Positions 15,915-24,748 of a stretch of 45,000 nucleotides of DNA are shown in pieces. Numbering within the stretch: position 1 is the first letter of the stretch; each line of letters begins with the position of its first letter. Both the position numbers and the translations under genes were made by a program. Source of the stretch: a bacterium (GTDB lineage Bacteria; 4484-113; JAGGVC01); NCBI GenBank assembly GCA_039961635.1, contig JABRWB010000027.1, positions 1-45,000 on the forward strand, read 5' to 3'. A model generated the notes under the pieces. The model had not been told where the DNA came from and did no database searches. It saw nothing but the letters and a program-made list of their open reading frames with translations.

Positions 15915-16913
15915 ATGGCAAAGCTCAAACTTGGACTTTACTGGGCTGCAAGCTGCGGAGGATGCGAAATCGCGGTTCTTGAAATCGGCGATCGGATACT
16001 CACCCTTTTGGAGCATGCGGACGTCGTTTTCTGGCCGTGCGTGGCGGATTTCAAGTACAAGGACGTACAGGCCTACGACGACGGATACATGGACGTCTGC
16101 CTGTTCAACGGAGCCATTAGGAACTCCGAAGGAGAAGAAGTCGCGCAACTGCTGCGCAAAAAATCCAAGGTGCTTGTCGCATTCGGAAGCTGCGCCACGA
16201 AAGGGTGCATCCCGGCGCTTGCCAATCTTTATGGCAGGCAGGAGCTTTTGGACCGCGCATATCTGGAGTGCGAAAGCGTGGATAATCCCCAGAAGATTTT
16301 TCCCCAGACCGAAACCGCGGTTGCTGAAGGTAAATTGCACTTGCCCGAGTTCTACACGACGGTGCGGACGTTGGCCGACGTCGTGCCGGTTGATTATTTC
16401 CTTCCTGGTTGCCCGCCGGTCGCCGACAGAATCTGGGACGTCGTGCTGGCGATCGTCGGGGGCAATCTCCCTTCAGCCGGCAGCGTTGTAGGCGTAGGGG
16501 ACAAGGCGGTGTGCGACGAGTGCAAGCGGGAAAAACGCCAAGTCAAGATTACCAAATTTCACCGCCCGCACGAAATAATACCCGAGCCGGACTGGTGTTT
16601 GCTTGAGCAAGGCATTTTGTGCATGGGGCCGGCGACGCGCAGCGGATGCGGGGCATTGTGCCTGAACGCCGACATGCCCTGCCGCGGCTGTTACGGCCCG
16701 ACAGCGAACGAAGAAGATCAAGGCGCGGCGATGATGGGAGCCATCGGTTCGATTATCGACGCGAAGGATGACGACGCGGCGAAAGCGATAATCGACGGCC
16801 TGCCCGATCCCGCGGGATACTTTTACAGGTTCGGCATGTCCAAAAGTACGCTGCTACGCAGAAAATTGCGCAACAACGGCAAGCGGGAGGTTAAGATCGA
16901 GGTGCTAAAGTGA
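15915..16913 (+). CDS. mvhG: [NiFe] hydrogenase small subunit, MvhG-like
   Basis: The 332-residue electron-relay subunit carries the proximal cluster ligands C14, C17, C93 and C166 (SCGGC, GSCATKGC, PGCPP). Eight further cysteines fit two more [4Fe-4S] clusters: C200, C203, C228, C236, C245, C249, C256 and C259. There is no twin-arginine signal, so the enzyme is cytosolic as in group 3. The start has GGAG upstream; the end overlaps the large-subunit start by four bases. The F420-non-reducing (Mvh, group 3c) type is favoured by the adjacent mvhD and hdr genes. Group 3d enzymes have a shorter small subunit with fewer clusters, which argues against them. Confidence 0.93.
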   Translation: MAKLKLGLYWAASCGGCEIAVLEIGDRILTLLEHADVVFWPCVADFKYKDVQAYDDGYMDVCLFNGAIRNSEGEEVAQLLRKKSKVLVAFGSCATKGCIPALANLYGRQELLDRAYLECESVDNPQKIFPQTETAVAEGKLHLPEFYTTVRTLADVVPVDYFLPGCPPVADRIWDVVLAIVGGNLPSAGSVVGVGDKAVCDECKREKRQVKITKFHRPHEIIPEPDWCLLEQGILCMGPATRSGCGALCLNADMPCRGCYGPTANEEDQGAAMMGAIGSIIDAKDDDAAKAIIDGLPDPAGYFYRFGMSKSTLLRRKLRNNGKREVKIEVLK

Positions 16914-18391
16914 AAAAAGTCAGCATCGATCCCGTGACCAGGCTTGAAGGCCACGGCAAAATAGAGATTTTCCTCAACGACGACGGCAGCGTTGCGAACG
17001 CGTACCTGCAAATTCCGGAGTTGCGCGGCTTCGAGAAATTCGCCGAGGGCAGGCCGGTCGAGGAACTTCCCCGCATCACTCCGCGTATTTGCGGCGTATG
17101 CCCGGAAGCGCATATGATGGCTTCCGCGAAGGCGTGCGACGCGGTGTATCACGTCGAGCTGCCGTCCACCGCAAAGAAGCTGCGCGAGCTTCAATATTCC
17201 GCTTTTTATATTGGCGATCACACAACGCACTTTTACGCGCTGGGAGGCCCGGACTTCGTAATGGGGCCGGATGCGGACCCTGCCGTGCGGAACATCATCG
17301 GCGTCATCGGCAAGGTCGGAGTCGAAATCGGCAAGCAGGTCATCCAATGCCGAATCTGGTGCCACGAAGTTGCAAAAATCCTGGGCGGCAAGCCGGTCAC
17401 TCCGATAAACGCAATCCCCGGCGGAATGAGCAAGGGGTTGAACGCGGAAGAAGCCGCGCGCGTCCGCGAAATCGCGGACTTTTGCGTGGGTTTCGCGGAA
17501 TTCACGCTCAAGATCGTCCACGACGTCGTCCTTGCGAATAAAGCGTATGTGGATTTGATTCTATCCGATCCTTACACGCACGCAACGTACAACATGGGTC
17601 TGGTGGACGAAAACAACCACACGAATTTCTACGACGGCAAGGTGCGCGTAGTCGGGCCGGACGGCAAGGAGCACTGCAAATACGAGCCGAAGGATTACCT
17701 CAATTGGGTGGCGGAGCACGTCGAGCCGTGGAGCTATCTAAAGTTTCCGTTCCTCAAACAGATCGGCTGGAAGGGATTCACGGACGGGCTTGACAGCGGA
17801 GTATACAAGGCGACACCGCTTTCGCGAATCAACACGAGCGACGGGATGGCCACGCCCAAAGCGCAGGAGGCGTACGAGGAGTTTTACGATGTACTTACGG
17901 GCGACCGGTCCGGCAAGAAAAAGGTCAACCAGACGCTTGCAACCCACTGGGCGCGCGTCGTCGAGATAATGTACGCTGCGGAAAGGTTCCGAGAGCTCGC
18001 ATACGACGAGGAGATTACTGGCCCGAATTTCCGCGTCATTCCCACCGAGAAACCTGACGAAGGCGTCGGCATAGTCGAGGCGCCGCGCGGCACCCTGACT
18101 CACCACTATTGGACGGACGAGCGCGGCATCGTGAAAAAAGCCAACCTGATCGTGGGTACGACGAACAACAACGCACCCATTGCGATGAGCATCAAGAAGG
18201 CCGCGCAAGGTTTGATTCGGGCGGGCAGGGAAATAACCGAGCCGATGCTGAATATGATCGAAATGGCTTTCCGTGCGTATGATCCCTGCTTCGGGTGCGC
18301 TACTCACAGCCTGCCGGGGAAAATGCCGCTTGTGGTAACGCTGCGCGACCAGTCCACGGGCGAAGTAATCCGGCGGATCGAGAGGCTATAG
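16910..18391 (+). CDS. mvhA: [NiFe] hydrogenase large subunit, MvhA-like
   Basis: The 493-residue catalytic subunit splits or forms H2 at a NiFe(CN)2CO centre. The L1 motif RICGVCPEAH gives C61 and C64, and the L2 motif DPCFGCATH gives C460 and C463. All four Ni ligands are present. Twenty-seven residues follow His466 and would be removed by the maturation protease; that protease gene is next. The start VSIDPVTRLEGHG is standard. The gene order small-large-protease and L2 with CATH fit group 3c. The hyp genes needed for the metal site are not in the window and must lie elsewhere. Confidence 0.95.
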   Translation: MKKVSIDPVTRLEGHGKIEIFLNDDGSVANAYLQIPELRGFEKFAEGRPVEELPRITPRICGVCPEAHMMASAKACDAVYHVELPSTAKKLRELQYSAFYIGDHTTHFYALGGPDFVMGPDADPAVRNIIGVIGKVGVEIGKQVIQCRIWCHEVAKILGGKPVTPINAIPGGMSKGLNAEEAARVREIADFCVGFAEFTLKIVHDVVLANKAYVDLILSDPYTHATYNMGLVDENNHTNFYDGKVRVVGPDGKEHCKYEPKDYLNWVAEHVEPWSYLKFPFLKQIGWKGFTDGLDSGVYKATPLSRINTSDGMATPKAQEAYEEFYDVLTGDRSGKKKVNQTLATHWARVVEIMYAAERFRELAYDEEITGPNFRVIPTEKPDEGVGIVEAPRGTLTHHYWTDERGIVKKANLIVGTTNNNAPIAMSIKKAAQGLIRAGREITEPMLNMIEMAFRAYDPCFGCATHSLPGKMPLVVTLRDQSTGEVIRRIERL

Positions 18392-18416
18392 CAGCGCGTC
18401 GTGATAACCTGAGCTG

Positions 18417-18902
18417 ATGGCGCGCACAATAATCGTCGGACTCGGCAACGACATTCTCTCGGACGATGCTGCGGGCATCCACGTCGCGCGAAGGCTCGCG
18501 CCATTACTTAAGGAAACGCGTGGTGTAGCGGTCGTCGAAGCTACGGTCGGCGGAATCAGGCTGATCGAGCTTCTTTCGGGATTCGACCATGCGGTCATCG
18601 TGGACGCCATTGTCCGTGAAAACGAGGCGCCGGGAACGATCCTGCGGTTTACCATGTGCGATTTTTCGCCGACTACGCGAACCGGCGCGTTGCACGACAT
18701 TGACCTGCCTACCGCACTGGAGATGGCAATGCGCATCGGCATGTCAATTCCTCACGAAATTGAGTTGATCGCGATTGTTGCGTCGGACGTTTTGACAGTC
18801 AGCGAGGAAATGTGCCCCGAGGTCGAGGCCGCGGTAAATAAGGTTGTATCGGGATTGGCGGACAGATTCGCCTCCTGGTCGGCTGGTAACCGGCTGAAGT
18901 AA
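18417..18902 (+). CDS. Hydrogenase maturation protease
   Basis: The 161-residue endopeptidase of the HycI/HoxW/HyaD family cuts the C-terminal tail of the large subunit after nickel insertion. It starts with IIVGLGNDILSDDAAG, holding the GxGN motif and the first metal-binding Asp. VEATVGGIRLIELL and HAVIVDAIV contain the second Asp region, and IPHEIELIAI the conserved His. It begins 25 bases after mvhA and is the last gene of the operon; no intrinsic terminator follows. A weak TAACCT box six bases before its ATG could give an extra leaderless transcript, but this is uncertain. Confidence 0.9.
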   Translation: MARTIIVGLGNDILSDDAAGIHVARRLAPLLKETRGVAVVEATVGGIRLIELLSGFDHAVIVDAIVRENEAPGTILRFTMCDFSPTTRTGALHDIDLPTALEMAMRIGMSIPHEIELIAIVASDVLTVSEEMCPEVEAAVNKVVSGLADRFASWSAGNRLK

Positions 18903-18935
18903 ATTTCCGCACTATCCCCAGCCAGGCACCGGATA

Positions 18936-18964
18936 TTGCCGCAACAGCCGCGAACGAGTAAAAT
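18936..18964 (+). promoter_or_regulatory. Promoter of the CAU tRNA
   Basis: TTGCCG (18936-18941) and TAAAAT (18959-18964) are separated by 17 bases, with the tRNA 5' end ten bases further. Because a stable RNA must be transcribed here, this pair is a good guide to the promoter style of this genome. Confidence 0.75.
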
Positions 18965-18974
18965 CTTTGTCCCC

Positions 18975-19046
18975 GGCGGGATAGCTCAGTGGTAGAGCAA
19001 ACGGCTCATAATCGTTAGGTCACGGGTTCGAATCCCGTTCCCGCTA
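18975..19046 (+). tRNA. tRNA with CAU anticodon, probably elongator tRNA-Met
   Basis: All four arms fold over 72 bases: acceptor GGCGGGA/TCCCGCT, D arm GCTC/GAGC, anticodon arm AACGG/TCGTT with loop CTCATAA, T arm ACGGG/CCCGT. The anticodon CAT is at 19007-19009 and the discriminator is A; CCA is not encoded. It lacks the three G-C pairs and the 1-72 mismatch of initiator tRNA. The G1-U72 wobble with A73 resembles elongator tRNA-Met of Gram-positives. The loop CTCATAA also fits tRNA-Ile2, whose C34 is modified by TilS. The next gene is tilS, so Ile2 cannot be excluded. Confidence 0.9.
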
Positions 19047-19050
19047 GTTT

Positions 19051-19080
19051 TTGCCCATCCAATTAATTTGAATGTAAAAT
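19051..19080 (+). promoter_or_regulatory. Promoter of tilS, leaderless type
   Basis: TTGCCC (19051-19056) and TAAAAT (19075-19080) are 18 bases apart. The box ends six bases before the GTG start at 19087, and there is no ribosome site between, so the mRNA should begin at or next to the start codon. Confidence 0.65.
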
Positions 19081-19086
19081 TGCCGC

Positions 19087-20889
19087 GTGCCAAAACCCAC
19101 TATCGATTTTGAGTTTCTTGCCAGATTAGTATTCGACTCGCTTCCAAATAACCCGCCTGGATTGATAATCATCGGCTATAGCGGCGGCCCGGATTCAACA
19201 GCTTTGCTGTACGCCTGCGCACGACTGCGTGACAAATGGGAAAAATTCACCGACCGAGGAATGCCCAAGCCCGATTTCGTCGCGGCGCATCTAGACCACG
19301 GATTGAGACCTGAATCAGGTGCGGATGCACAGCACTGCAAAAAAGCGGCGGAAGCGCTCGGATTCGAATTCGAACTGGGAAAAACCGACTTGAAGCTTTA
19401 CCACCGGCCGTCGAAAGGCGGCAAGGAAACGGACGCAAGAAACGCGAGGCGTGTCTTTTGGCTGGATGTAATTCGGCGGCGAACCGCCGTCGCAGAAGGA
19501 GGGTTTCATCTCGATACCGACGAAAACGAATTAAAAGAACTCCTTGAAGATTTCGACGAGGACGAAATAGGCGGCGAAGGCTGCGTCGCAGTTCTGCTTG
19601 CGCATACCTTAAACGATCAGGCCGAAACGGTTTTAATGAACATTGCGCGCGGCGCGGGATACAGGGGCGCTTCGGGAATGCGCAAATGCAGTTTCCTAGC
19701 GCAATTCACTAAATCAGCCGGCTGCCACGCGGTGGATACGGTTACGGCGCATATCGTGCGCCCGTTTCTGGAATTGCGGCGCGAGCAAATCGAATCCCTG
19801 CTACGCAACGACGGAATTGAATATTTGGTAGATAGCACAAATGACGATCCGGAATACGGCCCGCGGAACAAAATCAGGCTGAATGTTCTCCCCGCGCTTG
19901 AATCCGCTTATCCGCAAATTTACGAATCGCTGGGCGGATTTGCCGAATCCATGCGCGAAAAACTTGAGGAAATCGAAGAGCGGGCGGCGGATTTCGTGGA
20001 GCGACACGCAAAGGAGTTTATGTATTATTACCCGGAGTTTTTCATACCGGGAAAGAGGTTCATTAAAGGCAAATTAATTGAAAAGGAGTTCTTGAAAAGC
20101 CTTCCCGCTCCGGTCAGGGCGGAGGTTTTTTATCGAATTTTCAAATCGGAAAAACTGAAATTCGGATACCGGAAAATGGCGGAAATAAACGCGTTGCTGT
20201 CCGCGCCCGCGGGTCGATTTGGCCCGGAGCGGATTGAATCCACAAAATCGCATTTATTTATCCCTTTCCTCGGCGCCGAGTTGGATTGGATTGAAATCCG
20301 CAATCCGAGGGACAGCTTCTTTTTCAACGGCGGGGATGTTTTTTCACTGCTCAAACCCGGGAAGCCGAAATTGCTTGAATCCGCTTCGGGCACTGTTCTG
20401 GCAGATATAATCCGGAAAAATAAAAGCGACCACTTTCAAGCACCGAATTACAAATTCATTCACGGCAAGTCCGGAAATGAAGAAGGGCCGATGGGGGTTG
20501 TCAGGACTTATGAGGGGGACGACTACAAACGGAAAATCAGGGCGCTGTTTGAATTCGAAAAGTTCAATCGCAACCCCGTACTCGTCGCTCCCGTCGGGGA
20601 GGCCGTTCCGCCCTTAAGATTCGTACCCGTAGGCGGACTTACAATTCCATTGCAGGGAAAAGGGCGCGGACACAAGGATCTCCGCCAACATTACATCGAG
20701 GCAGGTGTTCCACCGAGCGTGATTGACGAGATAAGAGTTCTCGCCGATTCACAGGGGCAGCTTTTGTGGTGTCCGGCGGCGGGTTCGTACCGAAAAAGCG
20801 TTGACTGGAGATGCGCGGCGAACGCCTCCAAGCTCGTGCTGCTTTTGGTGTTCCTTGATCAGAGATTCCCAAAGCCAGACAGCCTCTAG
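19087..20889 (+). CDS. tilS: tRNA(Ile)-lysidine synthase, long form
   Basis: Attaches lysine to C34 of the CAU tRNA-Ile2 so that it reads AUA as isoleucine. The PP-loop ATP motif SGGPDSTALL starts near residue 29, followed by AHLDHGLRPES and DARNARRVFWLDVI. The motif LLAHTLNDQAETVLMNIARG completes the N-terminal catalytic domain. The tail end (VPPSVIDEIRVLADSQGQLLWCP) matches the TilS C-terminal domain. At 600 residues it is well above the 430-470 typical length. Extra pieces are an acidic loop (about residues 138-160) before LLAHTLNDQ and added length in the middle domain. Translation starts at GTG with no ribosome site but a leaderless-type promoter. A CAU tRNA lies immediately upstream. 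Confidence 0.9.
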   Translation: MPKPTIDFEFLARLVFDSLPNNPPGLIIIGYSGGPDSTALLYACARLRDKWEKFTDRGMPKPDFVAAHLDHGLRPESGADAQHCKKAAEALGFEFELGKTDLKLYHRPSKGGKETDARNARRVFWLDVIRRRTAVAEGGFHLDTDENELKELLEDFDEDEIGGEGCVAVLLAHTLNDQAETVLMNIARGAGYRGASGMRKCSFLAQFTKSAGCHAVDTVTAHIVRPFLELRREQIESLLRNDGIEYLVDSTNDDPEYGPRNKIRLNVLPALESAYPQIYESLGGFAESMREKLEEIEERAADFVERHAKEFMYYYPEFFIPGKRFIKGKLIEKEFLKSLPAPVRAEVFYRIFKSEKLKFGYRKMAEINALLSAPAGRFGPERIESTKSHLFIPFLGAELDWIEIRNPRDSFFFNGGDVFSLLKPGKPKLLESASGTVLADIIRKNKSDHFQAPNYKFIHGKSGNEEGPMGVVRTYEGDDYKRKIRALFEFEKFNRNPVLVAPVGEAVPPLRFVPVGGLTIPLQGKGRGHKDLRQHYIEAGVPPSVIDEIRVLADSQGQLLWCPAAGSYRKSVDWRCAANASKLVLLLVFLDQRFPKPDSL

Positions 20890-20892
20890 AGC

Positions 20893-20898
20893 TATAAT
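20893..20898 (+). promoter_or_regulatory. -10 box of the S9 peptidase gene
   Basis: TATAAT lies 23 bases before the ATG at 20922. A GGAGG ribosome site sits between them, so this gene has an ordinary leader. No good -35 box is visible. Confidence 0.5.
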
Positions 20899-20921
20899 CA
20901 CTCCCCCTTCACGGAGGCATT

Positions 20922-23489
20922 ATGAAACGTCGTCTGCGCTTCGCCTTGATTCATTTCCGCCGCCCATCGGCCGCCGTAATGCGGCTTGTGGTTATTTCGT
21001 TTGCGGCATGCTTTCTGGCCGCCTTGCCCGCTTACGCCGATCCCGCGCCTTCAGCCGAGCACAAGCGCCCGTTGACGCTGGATGCCGCGTTCGGCAAGCC
21101 GTACATCAACGGGCAGCTTCCCGGCACAATTCACATATCGCCAGACGACAAGTGGATCGCATGCACCTGGGCGGACGACGCGCGCGGCTACACCGAAATA
21201 TGGCTGTTCTCCCCCGGAGGCGAAACCAGGCGAAAGCTGACCGAAACCAAGGAAAAGCGCCGGGCCGAGCTTATCAAGGAAAACGAAGAGATCGAAGACG
21301 AAGACGACAGGCTGACTGACGATGAAATAACCGAAAAGCTTGAACGCGAAAGAAATTTCGGCCAGCTTGAATGGGACCCCGATGGAAGAGGACTTTGGTT
21401 CGTCTATCGAGGCGACCTGATGCGAATAGACGCATTCCCGGAAGGCGGCGCGATACCGCCTATGGAAAAAATATTGCACACCGGAAGCTGGGTGGGAGCG
21501 ATAAAATTCAGCGAGGATGGCCGGTATCTGGGCATCGGCCTCGCTGGCGAAATCTGGATTCGAAACCAAAAAACCGGCGCGCTTTGGCAGCTCACCACCG
21601 ACGCGGCGGGCACCAAAACCAACGACGGGCTGTATTGGAGCAAGTCCGGGCGCTATCTGGCATTTACACAAAGCGACTGGAGCAATACCCGTACTACGTA
21701 CATGGCGGACTTCATCGCTGAAAACGTAAATCCAATCCCGCTGGTGAGGCCGCGGCCGGGGGATTACATCGGCACGACGAAATTTGGAATAATAGATTTG
21801 GAAACCGAGGAGAAAGGCCAGCCCAAGGTCAAACTAATCGAAACCGACGGCCAGGACGAAAGTTACTCGCACGATATGGCCTGGGCGCCGGACGAGGATA
21901 GGCTGCTTTTGTGCAAAATTGACAAGTCGGTGCAGACCTGGTCGGTTTGGGAATTGATCGACTTCGCGGAGGGCAAGGCCGTCAAGGTGTTTTCATACAC
22001 CGACAAGCCGTGGTTCAACGACGCGTATCACGCGCTTTTTTGGGGACCCGGCAGGAATAGTTTCGTGACCCTGTTGGAGCGCACGGGCTGGTCGCACGCG
22101 TACTACGTCGATTTCGGCAAAAAACTGGAGGACGAACGTTCGAAATACGAGGCCGAAAAAAAGAAGAAAGAAGAGGAAAAGGCAAAAAAGAATAAGGGAC
22201 AGCTTGATGCTCTCAAAAATCCATTCCCAGGTCAAAACGGCGAATCGGACGATGGCAAAGACTTCGGCGCGGGCGGTGAATCCGAACCGCCATCCGGCGA
22301 GAATGAAGTCGAAACGGAAGAGTGGTTTCCGGAACCCGTTCAACTCACGTTCGGCGAATACGAGGTTACATGGCTGGAAGTGCTTGACGACCGCACGACC
22401 GCTTACATACTGACAAGCGTTGACGGCCCTGCGCGCCGCTCTATTGAAAAGCTCGATATACTTTCGGGAGGCCGCAGGCGCATTTCAACAAAGCAGGGGT
22501 TCTGGAGTTTTGGAGGGGCTTGGGGCGAGGGAATCCGTATTTCCGATTCGGGTAAAACCGCGGTCGCATACGGAAGCGAAGCCGGACGTCCGGCATCTCT
22601 GTATTACGTTAATCTGGAATCGGCTCACTTTTCGCTTGTGCATGACCCCCGCCCCCCGGAGTGGGGACAATGGAACTGGATACTCCCGGAGCCCGTAGAA
22701 TACACTAACACAGAATTTCCCGGAAAGGTTCACGCGTATTTGTACCTGCCGCCGTATCACAAGGCCGGCGACAAGCGCCCCGTGGTGATATACATTCATG
22801 GTGCGGGCTATGCGCAGGATTGCATCGAGCGTCTGTCGTGGCTGGACGCGATGCACATTTACATGGCTGACACTCTTGGATACGCCGTGCTGGTCGTGGA
22901 CTACCGAGGTTCAAGCGGGTACGGCAGGAAATGGCGCGTCGACGTGGCTGGAAGGCTTGGCGAACTCGAGGATTCGGACGCGCGCGCGGGTCTAGCTTAT
23001 TTGGAACGAAGCGGAATTCTTGATACAGAAAAAGCCGGCATTTGGGGCTGGAGCTATGGCGGCTTCCAAACCAACATGAGCATGCTGCGCTCGCCGGGTG
23101 TGTGGAAAGCCGGCGTGGCAATGGCCGCGGTCAACGACTGGGCAAATTACAACCACTGGTACAGCACCCAGCGGCTAGGCGATCCCAAAGACAACAAAGA
23201 AGCGTATAAAAAAAGCGCTACGATCACGTACGCGGACGGCCTTGCGGGCAATCTGCTGATGGTTCACGGAATGATGGACGACAACGTGATGGTGCAGGAT
23301 TTCATGCTGCTCGCAGACGAGTTGATAAACAAGGGGAAAAACTTCGACATGTTCGTTTTCCCCGAAGACAGCCACGGAATAAACACGACGCAGCGGATGA
23401 TTTACTTTGCAAAGCTAACTGCGGGTTACTTCGAAGATCATTTCGGAAGGGGACCCGGCGCGCCCGCGGCGGCGCATTTCGCGGATTGA
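20922..23489 (+). CDS. Secreted S9-family (DPP-IV/prolyl oligopeptidase) peptidase
   Basis: The 855-residue serine peptidase is exported; a signal peptide with the hydrophobic run MRLVVISFAACFLAALPAYA ends near residue 44. A beta-propeller fills about residues 60-580 and the alpha/beta hydrolase domain the last 270. The triad is S711 (GWSYGGF), D786 (HGMMDDN) and H818 (EDSHG). It probably trims peptides in the periplasm or outside. A Lys/Glu-rich, low-complexity insertion (about residues 405-470) interrupts the propeller; it is charged and likely disordered. GGAGG precedes the ATG. The 3' end overlaps the convergent glycosyltransferase gene by 52 bases. Confidence 0.92.
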   Translation: MKRRLRFALIHFRRPSAAVMRLVVISFAACFLAALPAYADPAPSAEHKRPLTLDAAFGKPYINGQLPGTIHISPDDKWIACTWADDARGYTEIWLFSPGGETRRKLTETKEKRRAELIKENEEIEDEDDRLTDDEITEKLERERNFGQLEWDPDGRGLWFVYRGDLMRIDAFPEGGAIPPMEKILHTGSWVGAIKFSEDGRYLGIGLAGEIWIRNQKTGALWQLTTDAAGTKTNDGLYWSKSGRYLAFTQSDWSNTRTTYMADFIAENVNPIPLVRPRPGDYIGTTKFGIIDLETEEKGQPKVKLIETDGQDESYSHDMAWAPDEDRLLLCKIDKSVQTWSVWELIDFAEGKAVKVFSYTDKPWFNDAYHALFWGPGRNSFVTLLERTGWSHAYYVDFGKKLEDERSKYEAEKKKKEEEKAKKNKGQLDALKNPFPGQNGESDDGKDFGAGGESEPPSGENEVETEEWFPEPVQLTFGEYEVTWLEVLDDRTTAYILTSVDGPARRSIEKLDILSGGRRRISTKQGFWSFGGAWGEGIRISDSGKTAVAYGSEAGRPASLYYVNLESAHFSLVHDPRPPEWGQWNWILPEPVEYTNTEFPGKVHAYLYLPPYHKAGDKRPVVIYIHGAGYAQDCIERLSWLDAMHIYMADTLGYAVLVVDYRGSSGYGRKWRVDVAGRLGELEDSDARAGLAYLERSGILDTEKAGIWGWSYGGFQTNMSMLRSPGVWKAGVAMAAVNDWANYNHWYSTQRLGDPKDNKEAYKKSATITYADGLAGNLLMVHGMMDDNVMVQDFMLLADELINKGKNFDMFVFPEDSHGINTTQRMIYFAKLTAGYFEDHFGRGPGAPAAAHFAD

Positions 23490-24748
23490 ATCGCTCCATT
23501 TAGAAGCCCTTTTTCGAGCAGCAACTCGAAATAAACCGACTCGATCCGCTCGACCATTTTCATCGCATCCCATTCCGGATAGACCATCGCGCGTCCCTGT
23601 TCCCCCAATTTCGCGCGAAGAACGGGATCGCCCGCAAGAAGGCAAAGTTTTTTTGCGAAGTCGTCTGTGTTGCCCGGAAGCACAAGGAAACCCGTCTGGC
23701 CGTTGATGCACGCTTCGGGGATGCCGTCCACCGCGTTCATCACCATCGGTTTGCGGCACCACATGGCCTGCGCGCAAACTTGTGGAAGCCCCTCGTGGAA
23801 AGTCGTGAGCGTCACCACATCCGCCGCCGAAATGTACGGCTCGATGTCCTTTTGCCAACCGGTCAAGATGAAATTCTTCTCGAGATTAAGCTCTCTTATT
23901 TTAGCCTCGACAAGCGGGCGCTGCACCCCGTCGCCAACAATTACGAATTTGGCATTCGGCACAACAGGAACTACCTTTGCGGCGACTTCGACCAGTCCGA
24001 GATTGTTTTTCCCCGGCTTGAAGCTGTTGACCTGGCTGACCACGAAATCATCGGGCGAAATGCCAAGCTTTTCGCGCATTGCGGGTCCGCTCGAGCACCC
24101 TCCCCCGGCCTCGAAAAGATTGAAGTCGATTCCGCTGCGGATTGTCGTGTACTGATTGCGCTTGCCGATGCCCGCTCGCAATCCTTTTTCGATGTCGGCC
24201 TTGGATACCGTGATTATTTTGTCTGTGAAATGCGCGCAAATCCGCTCCGGAACCGTGTATATAAAGTTCTTTGTTGCGCTTTGAAATCTATGAAAAGGCC
24301 AGCCATGAACGGTGTGTATGATTATCGGGACGCGCGCGTTGCGTGCCGCCCACCTGCCCGCGATGCCGGCTTTTGAGGAATGAGTGTGCACGATGTCCGG
24401 CTTGATTCGGGAAAGCATCGAGGTCAATTGCCGCACGGTGGCCAAGTCAGCAATCGGTCTTATTTCCCGCCCCATTTGAGGAACGATCAGCAGTTCCATA
24501 TCGGGGATGGCCTGGGCTTCTCCGTTGAGCATCCCGAGATTGTTGGTGATCAGGAAAACTTCGTATCGCTCGCGGTCATGATTCTTCACCGTAAACAAGG
24601 TATTGCGCTGGGCGCCTCCAAGCTCAAGCTGCGTGATTATGTGCACAACCTTGAACTTGCGCTTGAGTTTCAGTTTGCCGTTGCGCGCGACAACCTGCCC
24701 GGGCTCATCCCGGGACTTTTCGAGTAACGATGCCGTGTCACCGCTCAA
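23438..24748 (-). CDS. GT4-family glycosyltransferase
   Basis: A roughly 437-residue GT-B enzyme that transfers a sugar from an activated donor, probably in surface polysaccharide assembly at the cytoplasmic face. The N-terminal half has VVHIITQLELGGAQRNTLF (acceptor side) and HTHSSKAGIAGRWAAR. The donor half has SQVNSFKPGKNNLGLVEVA, FVIVGDGVQRPLVEA and the nucleotide-sugar motif TFHEGLPQVCAQAMWCRKPM. The start is uncertain: TTG 24748 overlaps the previous gene's stop (TTGA) as in alr, while ATG 24826 would extend 82 bases into that gene with an unlikely sequence. It is the last gene of a three-gene glycan operon. Its end overlaps the peptidase gene on the other strand. Confidence 0.87.
   Translation of the reverse strand: MSGDTASLLEKSRDEPGQVVARNGKLKLKRKFKVVHIITQLELGGAQRNTLFTVKNHDRERYEVFLITNNLGMLNGEAQAIPDMELLIVPQMGREIRPIADLATVRQLTSMLSRIKPDIVHTHSSKAGIAGRWAARNARVPIIIHTVHGWPFHRFQSATKNFIYTVPERICAHFTDKIITVSKADIEKGLRAGIGKRNQYTTIRSGIDFNLFEAGGGCSSGPAMREKLGISPDDFVVSQVNSFKPGKNNLGLVEVAAKVVPVVPNAKFVIVGDGVQRPLVEAKIRELNLEKNFILTGWQKDIEPYISAADVVTLTTFHEGLPQVCAQAMWCRKPMVMNAVDGIPEACINGQTGFLVLPGNTDDFAKKLCLLAGDPVLRAKLGEQGRAMVYPEWDAMKMVERIESVYFELLLEKGLLNGAIQSAKCAAAGAPGPLPK

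Noticed and set aside
13356-16340. A 994-codon open frame on the minus strand, antisense to the hydrogenase operon
   Set aside because: It has no recognisable domains and is opposite genes with perfect cluster motifs. High GC and codon bias readily leave such frames open.
18975-19046. Initiator tRNA-fMet
   Set aside because: The three G-C pairs of the initiator anticodon stem and the 1-72 mismatch are absent.
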